Assembly: GCF_028473645.1 (NCBI RefSeq)
Contig: NZ_CP097269.1
Span: 3,366,001 to 3,430,000, forward strand
Source of the DNA: Acidovorax sp. GBBC 1281
Lineage (GTDB): Bacteria > Pseudomonadota > Gammaproteobacteria > Burkholderiales > Burkholderiaceae_C
Direction of reading: 5' to 3'
DNA: 64,000 nucleotides
The position numbers were made by a program, and so were the translations under genes. Within the stretch, counting starts at the first letter, position 1. Every line of letters starts with the position of its first letter. Positions 52,979 through 60,479 of the stretch are shown here, piece by piece. The notes under the pieces are model-generated. The model was given only the letters and a program-made list of their open reading frames with translations, ran no database searches and was not told the origin of the DNA.

Positions 52979-53893
52979 TTAAAGCTCCTTGCGGATGTCC
53001 ACCAGCCGCGTGAGGCCGTAGATGATCATCAGCACGACGGCCAGCAGGATCACGGCATTGGCCGCCGCCAGCGGAAACTGCAGGTACGAGGTCTGCACCT
53101 GGATGATCTTGCCCACCGAGGCGATCTGCTGCCCGCCCATCACGCCGATGGTGACGAAGTCGCCCATGACGATGGTGATGACGAAGATCGAGCCGATGAT
53201 GATGCCGGTGCGCGACAGCGGCACGATCACGTTCCACAGCGTCTGCCAGCCCGAGGCGCCGGAGTCGCTCGCGGCCTCCAGCAGGCTGCGGTCGATGCGC
53301 ATCATGCTGTTGAAGATGGGCACGATCATGAACATGGTGTACAGGTGCACGAAGGCCAGCACCACGGAAAAATCGGAGAACAGCAGCCACTCGATCGAGG
53401 TCTGGATCAGGTGCAGGTCGATCAGCGTCTGGTTCACCAGCCCGTTGCGTCCCAGCAGCGGCACCCACGAGATCATGCGGATCACGTTGGAGGTCCAGAA
53501 CGGGATGGTGCACAGCACGAACAGCAGCGTCTGCATGCCCGGCGAGCGCACGTGGAAGGCCAGGAAGTACGCCACTGCGAAGCCCAGCACCAGCGTGATG
53601 CCCCACACCAGCAGGCTGAACTTGAGGGTGGACAGGTACGTGCGCAGCGTGGTGCACAGGTCGGCCGTGTTGCCACAGCCCTCAAACACCGACAGGTAGT
53701 TCTTGAAGGTGAAGCCGGGCAGCAGCTCGTATTCGTTGAAGTCCCAGAAGCTCACCATCAGGATGAGCCCGAGCGGAACCAGAAAGAACAGCACGAACAC
53801 CGCGGTGAACGGCGCAGCCTGCCACCAGGCCGCGATGCCGCGGCCGGGCGCGGCGGCCACGGCGGCGGTATGGGAGGTCGAAGGAGGGCTCAT
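52979..53893 (-). CDS. ABC transporter permease (PotB-like)
   Basis: First permease of the Pot-type transporter, 304 residues, six transmembrane helices starting with FTAVFVLFFLVPLGLILMVS. The long first periplasmic loop contains two cysteines (CGNTADLC). The EAA loop is LEAASDSGASGWQTLWNVIV followed by PLSRTGIIIGSIFVITIVMG. SNVIRMISWVPLLGRNGLVN is the PotB-group signature. Ninety-two bases precede the second permease. Confidence 0.92.
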   Translation of the reverse strand: MSPPSTSHTAAVAAAPGRGIAAWWQAAPFTAVFVLFFLVPLGLILMVSFWDFNEYELLPGFTFKNYLSVFEGCGNTADLCTTLRTYLSTLKFSLLVWGITLVLGFAVAYFLAFHVRSPGMQTLLFVLCTIPFWTSNVIRMISWVPLLGRNGLVNQTLIDLHLIQTSIEWLLFSDFSVVLAFVHLYTMFMIVPIFNSMMRIDRSLLEAASDSGASGWQTLWNVIVPLSRTGIIIGSIFVITIVMGDFVTIGVMGGQQIASVGKIIQVQTSYLQFPLAAANAVILLAVVLMIIYGLTRLVDIRKEL

Positions 53894-53978
53894 GTGCGGT
53901 GGAACGTGCTGAAGGAAAGGGCTTGCGAGACGGGCCGATCGGTGAGCCCGGGCAGCGGGTGCCGCCCGGTTTCATCGG

Positions 53979-55262
53979 TCAGGCCGCGACGAATTCATTC
54001 CATTTCTGGACCATGTAGTTGTTCTCGTCCATCAGCGCGTTCCAGCAGGCGATGCCGCCCATGCGCGACTCGTAGCTGCCGCCGTCGCGCACGCTGCCGG
54101 CCTTGGCCAGCAGGTCGCCGTTCGGGCTCTTGATGTCCTGCGCGGCGGGCTTGCCTTCCATCCAGTAGGCCCACTCGTAGGCTTCCATCTTGGCCTTGGC
54201 GGTCTCCAGCACGGCGCTGTAGTAGCCCTGGCGATTGAGGTAGGCGCCGGCCCAGCCGTCGAGGAACCAGTTGATGAACTCGTACGCGCCGTCCAGCTTC
54301 TTGCCCGACAGCGTGGCCGGCAGCCCGAAGCCCGCCGCCCAGGCGCGGTAGCCCTCCTTGAGCGGCTGGAAGTTGCAGGCGATGCCCTTGGTGCGCACCG
54401 CCGTCACGGCCGGGCTCCACATGGACTGGATCACCACCTCGCCCGAGGCCATCAGGTTGACCGACTCGTTGAAGTCCTTCCACAGCGCGCGAAACTGGCC
54501 GGCGCGCTTGGCTTCGATCAGGGTCTTGATCGTGAGGTCGATCTCCTTCTTGGTCATGTTGCCCTTGTCGGGGTACTTGTACAGGCCCATGGCCTCGACC
54601 ACCATCGCCGCATCCATGATGCCGATGGAAGGAATGTTCAGGATGGCCGTCTTGCCCTTGAACTCGGGGTTCAGCAGCTCGGCCCAGGAATCGATGGGGC
54701 GCTTGATCAGGTCGGGGCGGATGCCCAGCGTGTCGGCGTTGTACACGGTGGGAATCAGGCTCATGAACTGCGTCGGGCTCTTGGCGAACACCTTGCTCTT
54801 TTCGCCTTCGAGGTAGATCACCTTCTTGGGCGCGGTGCCCTGCTCGCCCACGGCCTTGCCGCCCACCATGCCGGTGGTGAACAGCGGGGTGATCTTGTCG
54901 GCATTCTTGATGCGCTTGGTGTCGATGCCCTTCAGGTTGCCCGTGGGCACGATCTTCTTGAGCGAGAAGTACTCGGTGTCGATCAGGTCGAAACTGTTGG
55001 GCGCGGTGACGGCGCGCTTGGTCACGTCGTCCGTGGTCACGGCCACGTACTGGATCTCGATGCCCGTGTCGGCCTTGAATTTTTCAGCGATGGCCTTGTC
55101 CTGGTTCACCGCCGTGCCCAGGTAGCGCAGCACGATCTTCTCCTGCGCATGGATGGCCGGGAACATGCCGGCGGCCAGGATGCCGGCCGTGCCCTTGAGC
55201 AGCGAGCGGCGCTGCACGGCGGACGACGGGGCAGCGAGGGATTCGGAAGACGCATCGGACAT
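53979..55262 (-). CDS. ABC transporter substrate-binding protein (Pot-type, Tat-exported)
   Basis: Periplasmic binding protein of 427 residues. The twin-arginine motif QRRSLLKGTAGILAAGMFPA (signal about 1-40) indicates Tat export. Mature residues EKIVLRYLGTAVNQDKAIAE begin the extracellular-solute-binding fold of the PotD/Fe-binding group. The hinge segments TAILNIPSIGIMDAAMVVEA, VVIQSMWSPAVTAVRTKGIA and YEFINWFLDGWAGAYLNRQG are clear. The ligand is not identified; an amine, an amino-acid derivative or a small N-compound is plausible from the family and the racemase neighbour. Confidence 0.92.
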   Translation of the reverse strand: MSDASSESLAAPSSAVQRRSLLKGTAGILAAGMFPAIHAQEKIVLRYLGTAVNQDKAIAEKFKADTGIEIQYVAVTTDDVTKRAVTAPNSFDLIDTEYFSLKKIVPTGNLKGIDTKRIKNADKITPLFTTGMVGGKAVGEQGTAPKKVIYLEGEKSKVFAKSPTQFMSLIPTVYNADTLGIRPDLIKRPIDSWAELLNPEFKGKTAILNIPSIGIMDAAMVVEAMGLYKYPDKGNMTKKEIDLTIKTLIEAKRAGQFRALWKDFNESVNLMASGEVVIQSMWSPAVTAVRTKGIACNFQPLKEGYRAWAAGFGLPATLSGKKLDGAYEFINWFLDGWAGAYLNRQGYYSAVLETAKAKMEAYEWAYWMEGKPAAQDIKSPNGDLLAKAGSVRDGGSYESRMGGIACWNALMDENNYMVQKWNEFVAA

Positions 55263-55374
55263 GGAAAGCTCCTAGGTTGAACGAAGGGACAGGGGGAAAA
55301 GGGAAATCTTTTGTCGGTCAGCAGCGGCAGGAACCGTGGCGCCCGGTGGGTTGCGGCTGCCGGCCTGCAGCGCC

Positions 55375-56463
55375 TCAGACCGGCAACGCGACGGCGGCGC
55401 CTGCCAAGGCCGGTGTGGCCGGCGCCTGCAGCGGATGCGCGCGCTCAGGCCGCCAGTGCAGGCGCACCGCATCGCCCACCTGGTAAGGCCGGGCGGCATA
55501 GGCGTCTTCGGACACCATCACGGAATAGGCGGCGGTGGTGCTGGACGACACCACGGCGCCTTCGTCCTGCAGGCCCAGCAGCACGTAGGTGCCCTGGTAC
55601 TCCACATCGGTCACCACCGCGCCGATGTGGCTCGATCCGGCCGGCAGCGCCTCGCCCAACGCGGCGATCTGCAGGTGGTCGGTGCGCACGCCCACTGGGC
55701 CGGACGGTGTGGCGATCACGTTGTGCCCGCCCATGAAGCGCGCCACGAACTCGCTCGCGGGCTGGTTGTAGACCGTGTGCGGCGAGCCCACCTGCTCGAT
55801 GCGGCCATGGTTCATCACCACCATCGTGTCGGCCAGGGCCATGGCCTCTTCCTGCGAATGGGTCACGTGGATGAAGGTCAGCCCCAGTTCCTTTTGCCAG
55901 CGCCGCAGCTCGGCGCGCATCTGGATGCGCAGGAACGGGTCGAGCGCGGACAGCGGCTCGTCCAGCAGCAGCACGCGCGGCTCGGTGATGAGGGCGCGCG
56001 CCAGCGCCACGCGCTGCTGCTGCCCACCCGACAGCTCCGCCGGCTTGCGGTCGGCCAGGTGCCCCATCGCCACGCGCTCCAGCAGCGCCCGCGCGCGCGC
56101 CTGCCGCTCGGCCTTGCCCACGCCCTTCATCTTGAGACTGAACGCCACGTTGTCCAGCGCGGACAGGTGGGGGAACAGCGCGAAGCTCTGGAACATCATC
56201 GCCGTGCCCCGCTCTGCTGCCGGCAGATCGGTGATGTTGCGGTTTTCCAGCAGCACATCGCCACTGGTCACCGACTCGTGCCCCGCGATCATGCGCAGCG
56301 TGGTGCTCTTGCCGCAGCCCGAAGGCCCCAGCAGGCAGCAGTAGCTGCCGCTGGCAATGCGCAGATCGATGCCATCGACGGCAGGCTTGCCCTGCGCGTA
56401 GCGCTTGGTGAGCGCAACGATTTCGATAGCGGCGGGGGCCGGGGGGTGGGAGGTGGCGTCCAT
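55375..56463 (-). CDS. ABC transporter ATP-binding protein (PotA-like)
   Basis: ATPase of 362 residues driving the Pot-type importer. Walker A LGPSGCGKSTTLRMIAG, Q-loop MMFQSFALFPHLSALDNVAF, signature AELSGGQQQRVALARALI, Walker B VLLLDEPLSALD and the H-loop IHVTHSQEEAMALADTMVV are intact, and the C-terminal TOBE/regulatory part (about 280-350) is present. First gene of the six-gene minus-strand operon. Its start is 51 bases from the perfect palindrome at 56514. Confidence 0.95.
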   Translation of the reverse strand: MDATSHPPAPAAIEIVALTKRYAQGKPAVDGIDLRIASGSYCCLLGPSGCGKSTTLRMIAGHESVTSGDVLLENRNITDLPAAERGTAMMFQSFALFPHLSALDNVAFSLKMKGVGKAERQARARALLERVAMGHLADRKPAELSGGQQQRVALARALITEPRVLLLDEPLSALDPFLRIQMRAELRRWQKELGLTFIHVTHSQEEAMALADTMVVMNHGRIEQVGSPHTVYNQPASEFVARFMGGHNVIATPSGPVGVRTDHLQIAALGEALPAGSSHIGAVVTDVEYQGTYVLLGLQDEGAVVSSSTTAAYSVMVSEDAYAARPYQVGDAVRLHWRPERAHPLQAPATPALAGAAVALPV

Positions 56464-56513
56464 GCCGGGGCATTACGCAAACGCCATGCCAGGCTGGAAT
56501 ACGGTTTTTGCAC

Positions 56514-56531
56514 CGTTTTGTATACAAAACG
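56514..56531. promoter_or_regulatory. Perfect 18-bp palindrome, probable GntR (FCD) operator
   Basis: CGTTTTGTATACAAAACG reads identically on both strands. The TTGTATACAA core is the form recognised by many FCD-type GntR regulators. It lies 51 bases before the ATPase start codon, in the promoter region of the operon that encodes its own FCD regulator as the fifth gene. Confidence 0.75.
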
Positions 56532-56735
56532 ACACGGCCAGGAAGATCGATGCACCGCTGTGGCGAATGAGGGCACCTTGGGCAATATTTGTTTTATTGC
56601 TACGTGATTAATATGCAAATAAAGTAAGAGTGCGTTGCAAAGAGACCAGGGTTGCGGGGGAGCTTTTAAGATGCGCCGCGCGGTCGTTTGTATGGGAATG
56701 GCCGCAATGCCTTGCATCGATAAAAGGGAGCATTC

Positions 56736-56783
56736 ATGACAAAAGATTTCAACGATGCCGCGCTTGCTGCGGCCCGGCTGATG
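56736..56783 (+). pseudogene. 5' fragment of a gene cut by an IS5-family element
   Basis: A good start (ATG 56736, preceded by AAGGGAG) opens a frame reading MTKDFNDAALAAARLM and then runs into the left terminal repeat of the insertion sequence, where it ends after ten more codons. No continuation is recognisable right of the element; the first codons there read GTG AAA GAC TAA. The original gene is not identified. Confidence 0.55.
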
Positions 56784-57836
56784 GGCTTTGTTGCACAAAG
56801 CGATGCAGCTCGCTGGTAGTCTGACCAGATGAGTGAAGGCAAGAAGATGCGGACCCGCTACCGCACGACAAACTGGGCACAGTACAACGCGGCATTGAAG
56901 GCCCGTGGATCGCTGACGATGTGGCTGGATAGGGGGATGCAGTGGCTGGCTGAGCCCAAAGGCAAACGCGGTCGCAACCAAACGTTCTCGGATGCCGCGA
57001 TCCAGTTCTGTCTGAGCATCAAGTGCCTGTTTGGTCAGCCCCTTCGCCAAGCGCTTGGCATGGTCCAAAGCCTGCTCAAGCTGGCTGGGGTGAACTGGCC
57101 GGTCCCTGACTTCAGCACGGTCTGTCGGCGCCAAAAGGATCTGCAAGTCCAACTGAACTACCAGCCGAGGAGCTCACCGCTGCACCTGCTGGTGGACAGC
57201 ACAGGCATTAAGTTCCTGGGAGAAGGTGAATGCAAGCGCAAAAGGCACGGGGCCGAATACCGGCGCGAATGGCGTAAGGTTCATTTGGGCATCGATGCTC
57301 AGACACTGGAGATCCGGGCCATCGAGGTCACCAGCAACGCCATTGGAGATGCGCCCATGCTGCCGCAGTTGCTGGCGCAAATTGAGGTCGATGAGCCCAT
57401 CGCCAGTGTCAGTGTCAGTGCTGACGGAGCTTATGACACGCGGGCCTGTCTGGACACCATTGCCAGACGAGGTGCACAGGCCGTGATCCCGCCACGCAAG
57501 AACGCCAGTTTCTGGAAACGGGCCAGTCCCGGGTCAGCCAGCCGTAACGAAGCCGTACGGGCCTGCAGGCGCCTGGGCTGGCGTATCTGGAAGAGCTGGA
57601 GCGGCTACCACCGGCGCAGCCTGGTGGAGACCAAGATGCACTGCTTCAAGCGCTTGGGCGAGCGGGTCATGGCACGAACGTTTGAGCGTCAGGTGGTTGA
57701 GCTGCATGTCCGAGTTGCGCTGCTGAACCGGTTCAGCCAGCTTGGACGGCCTGAAACCGTCGCGGTGGCGGCTGTGGCATGAGTGCGCCTGGGGCTGGGG
57801 TCATAACGCGCTCGATTCGGTTTGTGCAACAAAGCC
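56784..57836 (+). mobile_element. IS5-family insertion sequence
   Basis: A 1053-base element bounded by 16-bp perfect terminal inverted repeats, GGCTTTGTTGCACAAA at 56784-56799 and its complement at 57821-57836; the similarity extends imperfectly for a few further bases. It contains one transposase gene. No direct target duplication is visible: the flanks are ...GGCTGATG on the left and GTGAAAGA... on the right. Confidence 0.88.
56829..57782 (+). CDS. IS5-family transposase
   Basis: DDE transposase of 317 residues. Catalytic residues are Asp123 (HLLVDSTGIKF), Asp199 (VSADGAYDTR) and Glu267 in the C1 signature Y260-x2-R-x3-E-x6-K274 (YHRRSLVETKMHCFK), exactly the IS4/IS5 spacing. The N-terminus contains YRTTNWAQYNAALKARGSLT, typical of this IS5 subgroup, and an internal ATG at codon 7 is an alternative start. 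The gene is intact, so the element may still be active. Confidence 0.93.
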   Translation: MSEGKKMRTRYRTTNWAQYNAALKARGSLTMWLDRGMQWLAEPKGKRGRNQTFSDAAIQFCLSIKCLFGQPLRQALGMVQSLLKLAGVNWPVPDFSTVCRRQKDLQVQLNYQPRSSPLHLLVDSTGIKFLGEGECKRKRHGAEYRREWRKVHLGIDAQTLEIRAIEVTSNAIGDAPMLPQLLAQIEVDEPIASVSVSADGAYDTRACLDTIARRGAQAVIPPRKNASFWKRASPGSASRNEAVRACRRLGWRIWKSWSGYHRRSLVETKMHCFKRLGERVMARTFERQVVELHVRVALLNRFSQLGRPETVAVAAVA

Positions 57837-57884
57837 GTGAAAGACTAAAGACCCCTTTGACTTGGCATTGCAAGGTGACTTGAG

Positions 57885-58289
57885 ATGGCGATCCCCTTAT
57901 CACCCCCCTCGCAAACTGCGGAGCGCAAAGCATTTTGGCGCAGATGGCAATGGTGGGCTGGGCTGATTTTTTGGCTCATCGCCTTGCTATCGCTCGCAGT
58001 CTGACTGGTGTTTAACACCCCCATTCTTTTCGTACTGGCCAATTCCAGTTATATCGGAAAGGCAGAGTTTTCCCACGCATCGCACTGTAAAAACACCAGC
58101 TATCGCCTGGATATTTACCTATACAAAAATGGGGATGGCTACGCTCAACTGGTGGACGGCTCAGGCCGCGCGCACGGCAGATCGCTTTTTTCAGATGGGA
58201 CTGACCTGAGCCCGATCTGGTCAGACGATTGCAAGCAGGTAAGCATCAACACGGACAAAGATCCTGCTTTGTTGAGCGTACGGCCATGA
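57885..58289 (+). pseudogene. Small membrane-anchored protein gene broken by an in-frame TGA
   Basis: Reading from ATG 57885 gives 39 residues (MAIPLSPPSQTAERKAFWRR, then WQWWAGLIFWLIALLSLAV), a TGA at 58002, and then in the same frame FNTPILFVLANSSYIGKAEF, RLDIYLYKNGDGYAQLVDGS and DDCKQVSINTD to 58289. The total of 133 residues aligns along its length with the intact neighbour at 58489. The shared pattern is a transmembrane helix, FNT, Y-x(n)-DG-GY-LVD-GR, SD-L-P-W, DC. The stop falls just before the FNT position. A GTG at 58008 could restart translation, but without ribosome site or membrane anchor. Function unknown. Confidence 0.75.
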
Positions 58290-58488
58290 AGCCGACTCAG
58301 CACCCAAATGTTCCGGTTCACGATGAATCCGTTCTCGCAAGAAGCAGCCATCGGTAATTCCTATCGGGCACATGGTTGCCACCGATTCAATGTCGGCTCC
58401 AGTCGATAACGCACCAATTTAAAAGTGCGTCCTCGACTGGCACATCCATCGGCTCGTATTCACTGAGCCCGCCTGCGACCCAACACCC

Positions 58489-58872
58489 ATGAAATCCCAC
58501 ACCTCTTCACTCTCCACCCACCGCGCGGCCTTCCGCCAGCCCCGCTTTTGGCAGACCTGGCCGCGATGGGCCTTGCTGCTTCTTGCGGGCATGCCGCTGG
58601 CCCTGCTGGCCGGCTCCCTGCTCTCTTCCCGCGCTTTCAACACCGCAGAGCTCATGCACACCGATGTGTGCGGCGGGAGTGACTACAGCCTGGAGTTCTA
58701 CGACTACAGCGACGGCGCGGGCTACGTGAAACTGGTGGACCAGGCCGGGCGGTCGTATGGGCGCGCCGAGCATTCGGACGCCGACGCGCTTCGCCCGGTG
58801 TGGGCCCACGATTGCCTGTCGGTCACGGTCAGCACGGACCGGCGTCGCGTGCGGCTGGAGGTCAAGCCCTGA
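58489..58872 (+). CDS. Small membrane-anchored protein, intact paralogue
   Basis: Not a family I can name. The 127 residues have a short polar N-terminus rich in Ser, Arg and Trp, one transmembrane helix (about 27-46, WALLLLAGMPLALLAGSLLS) and an exported domain of about 75 residues, SLEFYDYSDGAGYVKLVDQA with GRSYGRAEHSDADALRPVWA. Two cysteines (TDVCGG and AHDCLSV) could form a disulfide. It is a tandem duplicate of the broken gene at 57885. It lies between an IS element and an alginate-lyase-family gene. Start ATG 58489. Confidence 0.7.
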   Translation: MKSHTSSLSTHRAAFRQPRFWQTWPRWALLLLAGMPLALLAGSLLSSRAFNTAELMHTDVCGGSDYSLEFYDYSDGAGYVKLVDQAGRSYGRAEHSDADALRPVWAHDCLSVTVSTDRRRVRLEVKP

Positions 58873-58929
58873 ACGGCCCCCTGGCCTGCGTGCCCCAACG
58901 CGTTCACGCTGGGGGCCGGCGCCCGCCGC

Positions 58930-60045
58930 TCACCCTCCCTGGTTGCGTGCGGCAGGCAGCCGGCTGAACGCCAGGCGCCAGTTCGGGCGACCTCCGCTGA
59001 GCCGCTCCGCCAGGGCAGCGCACTCGGGGTCGTAGGCGGCGGCCAGGAACAGCAGCGGCAGTGCATCGCGCGGCTCGTACAGGCTACCGACCACGTGGCC
59101 CCGCTCGCCGTTGTCTGATCGCGCCTTGTCGAAGCGCACGTCGCTGCCCACGAATTCGGCATGCGTCTTCTCGCCCTTCAGATACGGCATCAGCCACGCC
59201 ACGCTGTGGGCGATGGAGGCGCCGTTCGCCGCCTTCCAGTGGTAGAAATCCTCGCCCTGCTCCGCGAAGGCCAGCGCCAGCGTAACCAGCGGGCGCAGGT
59301 CGTACACGTGGTAGGACAGCGCATCGCGCTCCTGGAAATCGACGCTTTCGCCGCTGGCAAGCAGGTTGTCGTTGATCTGCGCACGCAGGCCGTCCCGGGC
59401 GTAGGCGATCAGCCGTGCGTCGCCGAGTGCGAAGCCGATGAGGCCGACGATCTTCAGGCGATGGCTGTGCCAGTTGTTGGTGGCGGTTTTCTTCTTCATC
59501 TCCCGCGACCCCATCTCGGCTTCGGCGATGCGGCGCATCCAGCCATCGACCGATTCGCGTGTGGAAGCGCCCAGGTCGGCCCGCACCAGCCGATAACCGA
59601 AGATGGCGGGCTCCAGGCCGGTTTCATCGATGGGTTGGCCGGTCGGGCGGTTGACCTGTGCCCAGTGCAGCAGGTAGTCGCCCGCCTTCGCCGCATGGCG
59701 CGGGTCGTGGTCGAGCCGGTAGGTGATGGCCAGCGCCTGGATCTTGTCCATGTCCTGCAGGCCCGCTTCGGTCTGGGCCTTGAGCGGATCGCCCCGCAAC
59801 CGGCCGCCGGTGGTCAGCACGGCCACGGGCCGGGGCTCGCTCTTCATCGCGTCTTCGGCAATGCGGCGCTGGGCCGCCATGGCCGTGCGCCACGCGGGGA
59901 CGGATGCCGATTGTTCTTTCGCCTGTTCCCACTGCCGGGCCGTGGGCCAAAGGTTCTGCGCACTCGCGACGGACGCGCAAGACACCAGCACCCAGACCCA
60001 GGCGGCCGGTGCCCACCTGCGCTTTTTTCCTGGGGATGGTTCCAT
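58930..60045 (-). CDS. Alginate-lyase-family (PL5-like) secreted protein
   Basis: An exported polysaccharide-lyase-like protein of 371 residues from ATG 60045 (an ATG nine codons upstream is possible). The signal peptide is KKRRWAPAAWVWVLVSCASV ending ASAQ. The mature part has the alpha/alpha-toroid alginate-lyase domain: AAQRRIAEDAMKSEPRPVAV, LQDMDKIQALAITYRLDHDP, the catalytic-region block TATNNWHSHRLKIVGLIGFA and DFQERDALSYHVYDLRPLVT. The Asn-Asn-x-His motif fits the PL5 active site, with a different following context from AlgL. No other alginate genes are near, so it probably degrades environmental or host uronate polymers. Divergent from the collagen-like gene. Confidence 0.83.
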   Translation of the reverse strand: MEPSPGKKRRWAPAAWVWVLVSCASVASAQNLWPTARQWEQAKEQSASVPAWRTAMAAQRRIAEDAMKSEPRPVAVLTTGGRLRGDPLKAQTEAGLQDMDKIQALAITYRLDHDPRHAAKAGDYLLHWAQVNRPTGQPIDETGLEPAIFGYRLVRADLGASTRESVDGWMRRIAEAEMGSREMKKKTATNNWHSHRLKIVGLIGFALGDARLIAYARDGLRAQINDNLLASGESVDFQERDALSYHVYDLRPLVTLALAFAEQGEDFYHWKAANGASIAHSVAWLMPYLKGEKTHAEFVGSDVRFDKARSDNGERGHVVGSLYEPRDALPLLFLAAAYDPECAALAERLSGGRPNWRLAFSRLPAARNQGG

Positions 60046-60479
60046 GTGCGGGATTCCAGATAGAAGAACCACTGAGATTGACCTTTCTTGGCTACCGGCG
60101 CGGCACCGTAAAAAGCCGGATGCCGCGCTAAACGTCGCCAGATGAATGAAGGAGGTGCCCTACCCGGCTACCCGGCAAAGACGGCGGAATGAACGGGGAT
60201 GAGGCTAGGCGGAAGGCTGCTGCCAATTCTCTCCGCCAAAAACCGGACCCTCCGATGATGGACGGCGCCCGACCGGCCATTGCTTCCAACGGTTTCAACG
60301 TTGCGGTAAGCGAAGCCTCGAACCATGCCCTGCGAGCGCTCCATGTACACCTGCATCGAGACTGCAACACCTATTTACACAAATCCAATCAACAGATAGG
60401 CTCCGGTCCATTTCCGCTATCGCGCAGCCGCGCGGGAGCCATCCGGCCCAATAGCCAACCACCCGAAGGGAATCGATCC
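60046..60479. other. Intergenic region, 434 bases
   Basis: Divergent region between the alginate-lyase-family gene and the collagen-like gene. It contains an open frame in front of the collagen-like start that lacks a signal sequence and is not believed. The segment 60154-60240, read on the minus strand, has a hairpin-rich GGTAGCCGGGT stretch discussed in the findings. AAGGGA stands eight bases before the GTG of the collagen-like gene. Confidence 0.45.

Noticed and set aside
58002..58004. TGA at 58002 as a selenocysteine codon
   Set aside because: The intact paralogue has no Cys at the aligned position, the codon lies at the helix-domain boundary, and no selenocysteine insertion hairpin is evident immediately downstream; a nonsense mutation is simpler.
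60189..60479. A longer N-terminus for the collagen-like protein beginning at ATG 60189
   Set aside because: The extension buries the signal peptide 97 residues inside the protein; GTG 60480 with AAGGGA upstream gives a normal exported product.
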